A DNA stretch of 64,000 bases from Brevibacterium senegalense. GTDB lineage: Bacteria; Actinomycetota; Actinomycetes; Actinomycetales; Brevibacteriaceae. The stretch covers positions 1 to 64,000 of the forward strand of contig NZ_HE978604.1 of assembly GCF_000285835.1 (NCBI RefSeq). Reading direction: 5' to 3'. The notes under the pieces are model-generated. The model worked only from the letters and a program-made list of their open reading frames with translations, had not been told where the DNA came from and searched no databases. Both the position numbers and the translations under genes were made by a program. Of the stretch, positions 48,118 to 57,121 are shown piece after piece (the stretch's first letter is position 1; each line of letters opens with the position of its first letter).

Positions 48118-48214
48118 CTCGTTGAGGTGCACGGAGGCGCCCCAGATCTCGTTGAGGTGTACGTGAGCGCCTGAGTTTGCGCAGTTTCGGGGCGTGTACA
48201 TGCACCTCAACGAG
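48118..48214. repeat. three half-units of an interspersed palindromic repeat
   Basis: Units start with CTCGTTGAGGTG: 48118-48141 and 48148-48175 in direct orientation 30 bases apart, and 48189-48214 inverted. The second and third can form a hairpin with 12 matched bases at its base. They are related to the 28-bp arms at 28443-28504, with about 22 of 28 bases shared between 48148-48175 and the 28441 copy. Confidence 0.75.
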
Positions 48215-48332
48215 AGGCTGGGTGTCACTCCTCCGTGGAGGGTGCGACTCGGGGCGCGCGCGTCGGACTGGGGATGCCGGAGAGCCCGTCAACAGACCCG
48301 TGCAGGCTGAGGCGCAGTCGTGCGGGCGCTCG

Positions 48333-48338
48333 TATCCT
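48333..48338 (+). promoter_or_regulatory. -10 box of leaderless DUF559 gene promoter
   Basis: TATCCT ends seven bases before the ATG at 48346. Confidence 0.55.
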
Positions 48339-48345
48339 CGGCCAC

Positions 48346-49299
48346 ATGAGACGGCAGTCGACGAAGCTCCTCACGGTGCCGGTGCATGTCACAGACGCCT
48401 CTGCACCGGACCACGGGTTGCCGCGCTGGGCGGCGAAGACCCGGCCGCACCGCCGTCCCGTGGTTGCAGGGGTCCACGAGCACCCCTCCGCCACGCGCCG
48501 CATCCGCATTCCTGCGTGGGCGGACGACCGATGGATCGACCAGCGGAACTTCGTCGCCGCGGTCCAGACGCGCCGACCCGATGTGGTGCTGTCCCATCTC
48601 TCCGCCGCTCGCCACTTGGGCTGGCCGATCGATGGACGGTTCCCGTGGACACCCGTGTCGGTCACGCCTCGTGCGACGGGCACGACGATTCCCGGCCTCC
48701 GGCGGCACAAGCCGCGTGCCGTGGAGTTCGATGACCGTGAAGGAATCACTGTCGCGACCGAGCCGGAGGTGCTGCGACAGATCAGCTCCGTGCTGCGAGA
48801 GGACGAGCTGGTCGAAGTGATCGACGCGATCTGCGGTCCGTGGAGCGGTCCGGAGGATGGCAGCATCACCCCGGAGATGGTCTGGGACACCCTGACTGTG
48901 TTTCCGCGGTTCCGCGGGAGCCGGGTGCTGCGACGAGCGATCGACCGCGCGTGCGTGAATGTGGGGTCCCCGCAGGAGACGCGTCTGCGGCTGATGCTCA
49001 TCCGGGCGGGTCTCCCGACTCCCGTGGTCGCCCACGCGATCCGAACCGCAGTCGGTGTTGTCCACCCGGATCTGGCCTATCCCGATCTCCGGATCGCGAT
49101 CGAGTACGACGGCGATCATCACCGGACGGACCGGCAGCAGTGGAGTCACGACATCGAGCGCGAGCGATGGGTCCGTCAGCAGGGATGGGACTACATCCGC
49201 GTGACGGCGGCGATGCCCGATGGACAGATCGTGCATGCGATTCGTGTGGCGGTGGATGCGGCGATCAGCGCACAAGCGGGGGCGCGGTCGCGGGAGTGA
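48346..49299 (+). CDS. DUF559 (Vsr/restriction-endonuclease-fold) protein
   Basis: The 317-residue protein has a C-terminal DUF559/Vsr-like nuclease-fold module: SPQETRLRLMLIRAG, then HPDLAYPDLRIAIEYDGDHHR with the acidic-metal signature (E-Y-D-G-D-H-H), and ERWVRQQGWDYIRVTA. The N-terminal half carries a VRRRSTxxL-like start, an ARHLGWPIDG-SVTP-RRHKPRA segment resembling AbiEi/antitoxin-like winged-helix proteins. Such proteins are common as single genes in actinobacteria; function not established. The start fits the TATCCT box. Its codon use is less G+C-biased than neighbouring genes. A 14-bp stem-loop follows. Confidence 0.85.
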   Translation: MRRQSTKLLTVPVHVTDASAPDHGLPRWAAKTRPHRRPVVAGVHEHPSATRRIRIPAWADDRWIDQRNFVAAVQTRRPDVVLSHLSAARHLGWPIDGRFPWTPVSVTPRATGTTIPGLRRHKPRAVEFDDREGITVATEPEVLRQISSVLREDELVEVIDAICGPWSGPEDGSITPEMVWDTLTVFPRFRGSRVLRRAIDRACVNVGSPQETRLRLMLIRAGLPTPVVAHAIRTAVGVVHPDLAYPDLRIAIEYDGDHHRTDRQQWSHDIERERWVRQQGWDYIRVTAAMPDGQIVHAIRVAVDAAISAQAGARSRE

Positions 49300-49659
49300 C
49301 GGGAGACCGGTCTCGAGTGCGAGGCGGGCCGGACTTCGGCTATCGCCACCCCCGCCCCGAGCCGCTGCGCCACCGCGCTGAGACCGCTCACCTGCCGGCG
49401 GTCGTGCTGTCGCCGGCCGGGTGAGGAGGGAAAGTCTCACCCGGCCGGCCACATCCGGACTCCGGCCGCCTGTGGCGATCCGGACATCATGGGGGCGGCG
49501 GCATCGGCAGGTGCGGTCCGTGCGCGCAACGGCCCGGATCTGGTCAGCCCTGCATGGCGGAGTGCTCGGCTCACTCGACTGTGCGCACGACCCGCACCAT
49601 GCCCACGCGGTGCGATGCCGAGGTGGAAGCCGGAAGTCGGGAGCCGCGACGCCGGACGA
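49300..49659. other. 360-base intergenic region
   Basis: Between the DUF559 gene and the convergent DUF1461 gene. Apart from the terminator at 49412-49449 I see nothing: possible reading frames here lack coding character. Confidence 0.5.
49412..49449 (+). terminator. DUF559 gene terminator
   Basis: A perfect 14-bp stem (49412-49425 with 49436-49449) closes on a ten-base loop, 113 bases after the DUF559 stop and upstream of no other gene on this strand. Confidence 0.75.
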
Positions 49660-51045
49660 TCACACGGCGGCGCGGCGCCTGCGGCCCACGAAGCTGAGGA
49701 TGAAGGCGAAGACGCACAGCACCACCACGATGACCGCGACGCCGATGCCCGCGTCGATCCAGAACTGCGGCGGGAACAGCCGGATGAGCGAGTCGTTCAT
49801 GTAGAACGTCCACGTCCCGTCCGCGAAGAAGACGTTGTGGAAGCCGGTGAAGAACTGCTCCCAGCCCACGACCGCCAGCACGGCGAGCACGCCGAACAGC
49901 ACGATCGTGAGGATCGGGCCCGCCCGCAGGCTTCCGCGCATGCCGCTGCCGCCGGCCCGGCACTTGTACAGGCCGAACACGACGATGCCGATCGCGCCGA
50001 TCACCGCGACGAGGGTGAGGATCCCGATGAGGTTCTTGACGTCCGCCATGTGCGAGATCTCGCCGGCGGTGAACACCGGGGTGCCGTCGGGCAGGACGAC
50101 GTCCGACAGGTAGCGCTCCGTGGCGAGGTTGAAGAGGTAGTCGACGGTGTAGGACCCGTAATGCAGGCGGTCCGCGTCCGTGAAGCCGTACTGGTCGTCC
50201 GGGAATCCGGGCCGCCACGAGTACGTCCAGGTGAGGAACCAGCCCGAAGCCACTGCCCGCACCGCCAGCGCCAGCGCGACGAACGGGAACGCGATCGTGA
50301 TCCAGACGGCCCCGATGACATCGAGGACCGTGCGCGTGCGCTCCGGCACGTCGACGCCGCGGGAGGCCAGGGACTGCTCGGCCGCGCGCGTCTCCTGCCG
50401 GTCCGCCTCGATCTTCGCCGCCCGCTTCTGCTCCCGACGCTCCTTGCGGGTGAGCTTCCCGGACGACCCCGCGCCCGAGGCCGCAGCGGCTCCCGCTGCA
50501 CCGGCCCCTGCCGCTCCCGCGGCTCCGGCCCCTGCGCCGCCTGACGCGCTGCCACCGTCATTCAGCAGCGCCCATTCCTCGTCGCTGAACATGTCCGGGC
50601 GACCGGACTGCGACGCGGGGTAGGCGGCAGTGGGTGCGTCCGGCGACTGCGTGATCGGGTCGAACTCTGCGGTCGCCTCCGGATCCGCCGTGCCGCCGGC
50701 AGGGCCCGAGCCCGCTGCGTGATCGACATCGGACGTGTAGCCCGCGCCGCCGGGGGCGTCCGCGTGCGTGCCGGAGCTGTCCGTGCCAGCGTTGAACGCA
50801 TCAGCGCCTTCGGCGCCTCCGCTGTAGGGATCGGAGCTGTCCGGGTCGGTGCTGTCGCCGTAGGCGCGCGTGGTCTCCTGGCTGTCCGCGTCGAACGTGC
50901 TGGTGCGGTCGGTGCCGTGCGAGCCGGAGTCGCCGGCCGGTCCCGACCGGGCGTAGTGCGCCGCGGTCTCGTCCTCGCTGCCCGGCTGAGAGCTCAGTCT
51001 CTGCGACAGGAGGTCCTTCGGCTCGTTCGAATCGTCAGCACTCAC
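49660..51045 (-). CDS. DUF1461 (TIGR01906) family membrane protein
   Basis: The 461-residue protein has an acidic, Ser/Gly/Asp-rich disordered N-terminus of about 210 residues, a Lys/Arg/Glu segment (RKERREQKRAAKIEADRQ), then about five hydrophobic helices and the family blocks ISHMADVKNLI, GFHNVFFADGTWTFYMNDSLIRLFPP with FWIDAG, as in TIGR01906 proteins. The role is unknown. The start GTG at 51045 lies six bases after CACAAT, and no ribosome site is visible. The disordered tail resembles that of the 549-residue protein at 15994-17643. Confidence 0.85.
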   Translation of the reverse strand: MSADDSNEPKDLLSQRLSSQPGSEDETAAHYARSGPAGDSGSHGTDRTSTFDADSQETTRAYGDSTDPDSSDPYSGGAEGADAFNAGTDSSGTHADAPGGAGYTSDVDHAAGSGPAGGTADPEATAEFDPITQSPDAPTAAYPASQSGRPDMFSDEEWALLNDGGSASGGAGAGAAGAAGAGAAGAAAASGAGSSGKLTRKERREQKRAAKIEADRQETRAAEQSLASRGVDVPERTRTVLDVIGAVWITIAFPFVALALAVRAVASGWFLTWTYSWRPGFPDDQYGFTDADRLHYGSYTVDYLFNLATERYLSDVVLPDGTPVFTAGEISHMADVKNLIGILTLVAVIGAIGIVVFGLYKCRAGGSGMRGSLRAGPILTIVLFGVLAVLAVVGWEQFFTGFHNVFFADGTWTFYMNDSLIRLFPPQFWIDAGIGVAVIVVVLCVFAFILSFVGRRRRAAV

Positions 51046-51209
51046 GCTCTCATTGTGACCGGGTCACGGCCCGGTTCCCGGGAGGACACGCCTGCGAGCC
51101 CCCACCCTGTGGGAGACGCCCACCTGCTCCTGCCGGCCGTCTCCCACCTGCCTCAGCACGACCTCACCCGCCCCGGCAGGACATCGCCCACCCCGTGGGC
51201 GTCCCCCGC

Positions 51210-52133
51210 CTACCCCAGCAGGGCGGCGCAGAGCAGGATCGCCGGGATCGACAGGATCGTCGTGATGAAGACGCTGTCGCGCACCAGGGTCTCCGACTGG
51301 CGGTACCGCATCGCGTAGATGTAGACGTTCTGGGCGGTGGGCAGGGCAGAGGTGACGACGATCGCCAGCAGATCGGTCCCCGACCAGCCCAGCAGCGGCC
51401 CGCCGATCACCCAGGCCAGCACCGGCTGGAGGATCAGCTTGACGGTCGTGATGAGCGTGAGCTGCCGGCGCGTGCCCTTCGCCGGCAGGCTCCAGCCGTT
51501 CGAGAAGCTCAGCCCGAACGCCAGGAGCGCACCGGGCACGGACATGTCGCCGATCATGCTGAGTGGGTCGAAGAGCACGGGCGGAACGGTCACTCCGGTG
51601 CCGGAGACGATGATGCCCGCGACCGCACCCAGCACGATGGGGTTGCGCAGCACCGGGAAGATCGGCGACCACCAGTGGTCGACCTTCCCCATCCGCACGG
51701 TGTCGAGCACCGCCATGCCGATGGGCGCCAGCAGCAGCAGCTGGAACAGGAGGACGGGCGCCACGTAGGCGATGTCGCCCAGTACGTAGAGGGCGATCGG
51801 GATGCCCAGGTTGCCGATGTTCACGTAACTGACGGACCACGCGGAGAACATCGCCTCGCCGGTCGACCGCTTGCGTGCCCACCGGGTGAGGACGAAGAGG
51901 AGGATCGCGCACACGACCGCTGATCCGCCGGTCGCGATGAGCTGCGTGGAGAAGATGAACGACAGGTCCGTCGTCGCGATCATCGTGAAGAGGAGCGTGG
52001 GGGTCGCCAGGTAGAAGACGATGCCCGCGATGACGCGCTGCGCATGCTCGCCCAACAGGCCCGTCCGGCCCATGACGAGTCCGGTGAGCACGACGACGGC
52101 GATGACGCCGAATCCCTCGAGCACTCCCAGCAC
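51210..52133 (-). CDS. AEC-family (auxin efflux carrier-like) transporter
   Basis: The 307-residue membrane protein has about ten hydrophobic helices in the AEC pattern: FGVIAVVVLTGLVMGRTGLL, IVFYLATPTLLFTM, SYVNIGNLGIPIAL and a C-terminal half with SALPTAQNVYIYAMRY. It may export organic acids or amino acid derivatives; the substrate is unknown. The GTG at 52133 has GGAGGAGGGG just upstream, so it uses a normal ribosome site. It diverges from hrpA. Confidence 0.9.
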   Translation of the reverse strand: MLGVLEGFGVIAVVVLTGLVMGRTGLLGEHAQRVIAGIVFYLATPTLLFTMIATTDLSFIFSTQLIATGGSAVVCAILLFVLTRWARKRSTGEAMFSAWSVSYVNIGNLGIPIALYVLGDIAYVAPVLLFQLLLLAPIGMAVLDTVRMGKVDHWWSPIFPVLRNPIVLGAVAGIIVSGTGVTVPPVLFDPLSMIGDMSVPGALLAFGLSFSNGWSLPAKGTRRQLTLITTVKLILQPVLAWVIGGPLLGWSGTDLLAIVVTSALPTAQNVYIYAMRYRQSETLVRDSVFITTILSIPAILLCAALLG

Positions 52134-52194
52134 GCCGTCCCCTCCTCCGGTGGAACCTTACGCCGCCTCTCGCGCCGGTAACCTGGTGTTCGCC

Positions 52195-55100
52195 ATGAGA
52201 GACGACTCGAACACCCCTGCCTCCGACCCCGCCGAACCCACCCGGACACCCCGCCGCCGAGGCCGCGGTCGCCGTCCGCGGCCGGGTTCCGGCGGTGCCC
52301 GGGCGGGCCGGGGCGGCCGCGCGCAGGCGCACGAGGAGCGCAGGGAACGGCAGCGGGCGGCCCGCGCCGCCCGCGCCCCGCTCCTCGAGTACCCGCCGGA
52401 ACTGCCGGTCGTCGAGCACCGCGCGGAGATCGCGGAGGCGATCCGGGACCACCAGGTCGTCGTCATCGCGGGCGAGACCGGATCCGGCAAGACGACCCAG
52501 ATCCCCAAGATCTGCCTGGAGCTGGGGCTGGGCGTCCACGGGATGATCGGCCACACGCAGCCCCGCCGCATCGCCGCCCGCTCCGTGGCCGCCCGCCTGG
52601 CGGACGAGATGGCCGAGGATCTGGGCGACACCGTGGGCTACCAGGTGCGCTTCACCGCGCAGGTGGCGGACCACACGCGGGTCAAGGTCATGACGGACGG
52701 CATCCTGCTGTCGGAGCTGCGCCATGACCGGCTGCTGCGCGACTACGAGGTCCTCATCATCGATGAGGCGCACGAGCGCAGCCTCAACATCGACTTCATC
52801 ATCGGCCTGCTCACCCGCCTGCTGCGCGAGCGGCCGGACCTCAAGGTCATCATCACCTCCGCGACCATCAACCCGGAGGCGTTCAGCGAGCACTTCGGCG
52901 ATGCGCCCATCATCTCCGTCTCCGGCCGCACCTATCCGGTCGAGGTCCGGTACCGGCCGCTGGACCCCAACGCCGAGGCCCCCACCCCCGAGGACGCCGA
53001 CCCGGACGATCCGGACGAGGACGATACGCGGGGCTCGGCGCCGGGTGACGACCTCACCCGCGGCGGGGCCGCGCGCCGGCCGGTCAAGGACCAGGTCGAG
53101 GGGATCCTCGAGGCGTTCGACGAGCTGACGGGGGAGGAGCCCGGCGACATCCTCGTCTTCCTCTCCGGCGAACGGGAGATCCGCGACGCCGCGGACGCCC
53201 TGGAGGACCACATCCGGAAGGCCGGGCGGAAGGGACCGCGCCGCCGCGGCGCGGACTGGGAGGTCGTGCCCCTGTACGCCCGCCTGTCCGCGCAGGAGCA
53301 GCAGCGCGTGTTCCAGCGCCACGACCGCCCGCGCGTCGTGCTGGCGACGAACGTGGCGGAGACCTCGCTGACGGTGCCGGGCATCCGCTACGTCATCGAC
53401 ACCGGTGTCGCCCGCATCTCGCGCTACTCGAACCGCACGAAGGTGCAGCGCCTGCCCATCGAGCCCATCAGTCAGGCCAGTGCGAACCAGCGGAAGGGCC
53501 GCTCCGGTCGCACGAGCGACGGCATCTGCATCCGCCTCTACTCCCAGGCGGACTTCGAGGCCCGTCCGGAGTTCACGGACCCGGAGATCCTGCGGACCAA
53601 CCTGGCGAGCGTCATCCTCCAGATGGTGACCCTGGGCTTCGCCCGGACACAGCAGGAGGTGACGGATTTCCCGTTCCTCACCCCGCCGGACACCCGCGCG
53701 GTGCGCGACGGTCGCCTGCTGCTCGAGGAGCTGAGCGCTCTGCGGACCGGGTCGGACGGTGCCCTCACGGTGACGGAGACCGGCCGGAGGATCGCGGCCC
53801 TGCCGATCGACCCCCGACTGGCGCGCATGGTCATCGCCGGCGCCCAGCACGGGTGCGGGGCGGAGGTCGCCGTCATCGTCGCCGCCCTCACGACCCAGGA
53901 CCCGCGCGAGCGACCGGCGGAGCTGCGGGGGGAGGCTGACGCGCACCACGCCCGCTTCACGCACGCCCGCAGCGACTTCCTGTCGTTCCTCGCACTGTGG
54001 AACTACGTCCGCGAGCAGTCGCAGACCCTGTCCAGCTCGAAGTTCCGCAGGACGATCCGCGGGGAGTTCCTCAACTACGTGCGGATCCGCGAGTGGCAGG
54101 ACCTCGTGGGACAGCTGCGGTCCCTGGCCGGATCCGCCGGGCTGCAGCTGGGCGAGGTGACGTGGAAGACGGGAGCCGACCACGGCCTCGGCGACGGGTC
54201 CGGCGATGACCGGGCGACGGGGAAGGATCGGGCGACCGGGAAGAACCAGAGGTCCGGGAAGGACCGGGCGACCGGCGGCGACCAGCCATCCGGGGCGCGG
54301 CAGGGGGCGGGCCGGCCGTCCGGCCCGCAGCCCGGCAGAGGACGGGACACCGGGCCGTTCGACCAGCAGGCCGTCGCGATCCACAAGGCCCTGCTGACGG
54401 GGCTCCTGTCGATGATCGGGCAGAAGCTGCCGGACGGACGCGAGTACCAGGGGGCGCGCGGGGCCCGGTTCCAGATTTTCCCCGGGTCGGGGCTGTTCAA
54501 GAAGGGGCCGGACTTCGTCATGGCCGCAGAGCTCGTCGAGACCTCGCGGCTGTGGGCCAGGACGGTCGCCTGGGCGGATCCGGACTGGGTCGTCGAGGTC
54601 GCCGGCGACCTCGTCAAGCGCACGCACGCGGAGCCGCGGTGGTCGGCGAAGAGCGGCCAGGCGGTCGCCAGCGAGAAGGCGACGCTCTACGGGGTGACGC
54701 TCTACACGGAGCGGCCCGTGTCGTACGCTCGCATCGACCGCACGGTCGCCCGCGAGCTCTTCATCCGCCACGCACTCGTCGAGGGCGACTGGCGGGAGCA
54801 GCATCAGTTCATGGCGACGAACGCGAAGACGCTGGCGGAGGCGGAGGAGCTGGCGTCCCGGACCCGCGACCGGCGGGTCCTGTCCGGCGACGACGACCTG
54901 TACGCGTTCTACGACGGGCGGGTGCCGGAGGACGTGCTGACGGCCTCGGACTTCACCGGCTGGTGGCGCAAGAAGCGCCGCGAGGACCCGTCATTCCTGG
55001 ACGTGCCCCTGGAGACCCTGCTGGCCGAGGACGCCGCGGACCGCACGGCGGACCTGGCCCGCGACTATCCGACCCACTGGGTGCTGCCGGCGCGCAGCGA

Positions 55101-55881
55101 CCTGGAGGAGGACGCGCGGGCGGAGCTGCGGTACGCGTTCGAGCCCGGCACCGCCGGCGACGGCGTGACCGCGGAGTTCCAGCTGCGCGACCTGGACCGG
55201 GCGGATCCGCACGCGTTCTCGTGGCACGTGCCCGGGCTGCGGATCGAATACATGTCCGCGCTCATCCGGTCGCTGCCCAAGGCGAAGCGCACGTACTTCG
55301 TGCCCGCCCCGGACGTCGCCCGCGACATCCTCCAGCAGGTGCGCGCGGCGGGGGAGGAGGGCGTGGGCAGCCTGCCGGAGGTCCTCGCCGCGGAGTTGAC
55401 CGCGCGCGGCGGCGGAGGCCGCCTGGAGGACCGCAACCCCATCACCGTCACGACCGCGGACTTCGATCTGTCCCGCGTGCCCGCGCACCTGCGGATGCGC
55501 TACCGCCTGCTGCGCGGCCGCCGCGTCCTGGCCGAGGGGCTCGACCTCGCCGCACTCCAGGCCGAGCAGCGCAGGCGCACCGCCGCGAAGGCCGCGAAGA
55601 CGGCAGGCGGCGGGGGAACGGCCTCCGGTGCGGGCGGGTCAGGGACGGCGACGTCCGGAGCACGCGGGTCCGGCGCTGGAGCGTCCGGAACGGGTGCGTC
55701 CGGCGGGGATGGCGCCGCGCGCCGCGGACGCACACACGCCGCGGGGGCCGGGTCCGCGGGTGCGGGCACCTCCCGTCGGGGTGGGGAGGCCGCCGAGGCC
55801 CCGGTCCCACCCGTGAGCAGCTCGTCGATCGGGTGGTCGCCGAGGCCGGTGCGGTGCTGGGCTACATCAAGGAGCACCTGA
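52195..55881 (+). CDS. hrpA: ATP-dependent RNA helicase HrpA (frameshifted; first frame)
   Basis: The main frame is 1228 residues, with a DEAH-box core: Walker A AGETGSGKTTQIP, DEAHERSLNID motif II, SATINPEAFSEHFG, then helicase C with VVLATNVAETSLTVPGIRYVIDTG and QRKGRSGRTSDGICIRLYSQ. OB and helical domains follow, with an 18-bp repeat region at 54208-54297. The genuine C-terminus continues in another frame (see 55800-56660). After about 55799 this frame is shadow until its stop. The ATG is ten bases after TAACCT, so a very short leader is likely. HrpA homologues act in mRNA and ribosome processing. Confidence 0.88.
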   Translation: MRDDSNTPASDPAEPTRTPRRRGRGRRPRPGSGGARAGRGGRAQAHEERRERQRAARAARAPLLEYPPELPVVEHRAEIAEAIRDHQVVVIAGETGSGKTTQIPKICLELGLGVHGMIGHTQPRRIAARSVAARLADEMAEDLGDTVGYQVRFTAQVADHTRVKVMTDGILLSELRHDRLLRDYEVLIIDEAHERSLNIDFIIGLLTRLLRERPDLKVIITSATINPEAFSEHFGDAPIISVSGRTYPVEVRYRPLDPNAEAPTPEDADPDDPDEDDTRGSAPGDDLTRGGAARRPVKDQVEGILEAFDELTGEEPGDILVFLSGEREIRDAADALEDHIRKAGRKGPRRRGADWEVVPLYARLSAQEQQRVFQRHDRPRVVLATNVAETSLTVPGIRYVIDTGVARISRYSNRTKVQRLPIEPISQASANQRKGRSGRTSDGICIRLYSQADFEARPEFTDPEILRTNLASVILQMVTLGFARTQQEVTDFPFLTPPDTRAVRDGRLLLEELSALRTGSDGALTVTETGRRIAALPIDPRLARMVIAGAQHGCGAEVAVIVAALTTQDPRERPAELRGEADAHHARFTHARSDFLSFLALWNYVREQSQTLSSSKFRRTIRGEFLNYVRIREWQDLVGQLRSLAGSAGLQLGEVTWKTGADHGLGDGSGDDRATGKDRATGKNQRSGKDRATGGDQPSGARQGAGRPSGPQPGRGRDTGPFDQQAVAIHKALLTGLLSMIGQKLPDGREYQGARGARFQIFPGSGLFKKGPDFVMAAELVETSRLWARTVAWADPDWVVEVAGDLVKRTHAEPRWSAKSGQAVASEKATLYGVTLYTERPVSYARIDRTVARELFIRHALVEGDWREQHQFMATNAKTLAEAEELASRTRDRRVLSGDDDLYAFYDGRVPEDVLTASDFTGWWRKKRREDPSFLDVPLETLLAEDAADRTADLARDYPTHWVLPARSDLEEDARAELRYAFEPGTAGDGVTAEFQLRDLDRADPHAFSWHVPGLRIEYMSALIRSLPKAKRTYFVPAPDVARDILQQVRAAGEEGVGSLPEVLAAELTARGGGGRLEDRNPITVTTADFDLSRVPAHLRMRYRLLRGRRVLAEGLDLAALQAEQRRRTAAKAAKTAGGGGTASGAGGSGTATSGARGSGAGASGTGASGGDGAARRGRTHAAGAGSAGAGTSRRGGEAAEAPVPPVSSSSIGWSPRPVRCWATSRST
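54208..54297 (+). repeat. 18-bp tandem repeat inside hrpA
   Basis: Five in-frame 18-base units encode DRATGK, DRATGK, NQRSGK, DRATGG and DQPSGA. This Gly/Lys/Thr-rich insert lies between the helicase lobes and the C-terminal half. Confidence 0.8.
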
Positions 55882-56660
55882 CGACCCAGGAGAAGCTGAT
55901 CCTGGCCGGGCATCAGACAACGGCGGACGCACTGCTGGACGCGCTGCTGCGCGTCGCGGCCCGCGGAGAGCTGGCCGGACGGGGGATCGGCGCCGACGGC
56001 CGGTGCGCCGCGGGTGCGGACGGCACAGGTCCTGACGGTGGGGACGGCCGGGGTGCGGCGACGGCGGCGGGGCAGGGGGCCTCGGGCGCGGGGGTGCCGG
56101 AGCTCGACGCGCTGGTCCGGGCCGCGCAGGGCGGACTGGCCCAGCGGGTCGACCAGCTGCTGCCGGCGCTCGTGAGCGCGCTCACGGCGTTCACGGCGCT
56201 GGACAAGAAGGTGACGGCCTCGTCGTCGCTGGTGATCCTGTCGAACCTGGCGGATGTGAAGGATTGGCGCGAGCAGATGGGCGAGCCCGCCGCGATCGCC
56301 GGGCTCAGCGAGGCGGCCCTCCTGCGGCTGCCGCGGTGGGTCGAGGCCGCTGTCGCCCGTGTCGACGCGATGGTGGACCAGCCGCCTCGGGACCGTCAGC
56401 TCATGGACCGGGTGCGGACCGCCGAGGCCGGGATCGAGAAGAAGCTGCAGAGCGCCCGGCCGGAGGTCGCGGGGCTGGGTCGGGCGGCCCGGTTGGGTGC
56501 GGTCGTGGAGGCCGGGGCGCCCCCGCGGGGACCGGGCGAGGGCTGGCACGCCGTCCTGTTCCAGCAGGAGGAGCTGCGCATCAGCCTCTACGCTCCCGCC
56601 CTGGGGACCGTGGGGAAGGTGTCGGAGCAGCGGATCGCGAAGGCGCTGGCCGCGCTGTGA
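55800..56660 (+). pseudogene. hrpA: hrpA C-terminal part in second frame (frameshift fragment)
   Basis: This stretch encodes PGPTREQLVDRVVAEAGAVL..., then YIKEHLTTQEKLILAGHQ, ALLDALLRVAARGEL, and QEELRISLYAPALGTVG..., which match the end of the HrpA DUF3418 domain. It lies one frame off the upstream part. The frames join if one C is restored in the CCCC run at 55799-55802, reading EAPGPTREQ. With this, HrpA would be about 1488 residues. Whether this is a biological lesion or a read error in a homopolymer cannot be told here. Confidence 0.8.
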
Positions 56661-56666
56661 GGCGGC

Positions 56667-57071
56667 TCAGACCCAGAAGACGCCGGTGACCAGCCACAGC
56701 AGCGGCATGAGGCCCGCGGCCAGCACCGTCGCACCCGCCCAGCTCCACCGCCACGTCCACGTGTCGCGACGCCAGCCGATGAAGAGGCAGGCCAGTGTCG
56801 CGACGAGGCAGATGAACCCGCCCACGGACATGAGGCCCACGCCGAACTGGGCCCACCCGCCGGCACCCAGCTGCAGGATGTAGACGGCGATCTGCGAGAC
56901 CTCCAGCGAGAACGCGATCGCCAGCCACAGGAGCGGGACGCTCAGCAGGGCGGCGAGCACGAGGGGGAGGATGCGCAGTCGACGACCGGACCGTCCGGGG
57001 TCGCGGGCGACGGTCGTGACCTCGTCCTCGCGGCGCGGCTGCGGCTGGGATCCTCTGCCTCGTCTGCTCAC
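56667..57071 (-). CDS. small membrane protein
   Basis: The 134-residue protein has a basic, Arg/Gln-rich start, then three helices: RILPLVLAALLSVPLLWLAIAFSL, FGVGLMSVGGFICLVATLACLFIGW and AGATVLAAGLMPLLWLVTGVFWV. No family recognised. It is convergent with hrpA (six bases between stops) and starts with GTG at 57071, six bases after TAGGCT, so it is probably leaderless. It is divergent from prfC. Confidence 0.75.
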   Translation of the reverse strand: MSRRGRGSQPQPRREDEVTTVARDPGRSGRRLRILPLVLAALLSVPLLWLAIAFSLEVSQIAVYILQLGAGGWAQFGVGLMSVGGFICLVATLACLFIGWRRDTWTWRWSWAGATVLAAGLMPLLWLVTGVFWV

Positions 57072-57077
57072 GTGCCC

Positions 57078-57083
57078 AGCCTA
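57078..57083 (-). promoter_or_regulatory. -10 box of leaderless small membrane-protein gene
   Basis: On the minus strand it is TAGGCT, six bases before the GTG at 57071. Confidence 0.5.
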
Positions 57084-57109
57084 GATGTCCCGGCTGGACG
57101 GCACCTGCC

Positions 57110-57115
57110 TACACT
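57110..57115 (+). promoter_or_regulatory. -10 box of leaderless prfC promoter
   Basis: TACACT ends six bases before the prfC GTG, with no Shine-Dalgarno sequence. Confidence 0.55.
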
Positions 57116-57121
57116 GGTGCG

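Larger units (their letters stand above)
47983..48345. other. 363-base intergenic region with repeats
   Basis: No gene is supported. The left part (47983-48115) is G+C-rich with a vague, imperfect repeat of GCGCGGCGGG. The right part has the palindromic repeat units at 48118-48214 and the promoter of the DUF559 gene. Confidence 0.5.

Noticed and set aside
48118-48214. CRISPR array
   Set aside because: Only three half-units, one inverted, with no regular spacers and no cas genes in the window.
49421-49804. Plus-strand frame after the DUF559 gene
   Set aside because: It includes part of the terminator and runs antisense to DUF1461; no motif or ribosome site.
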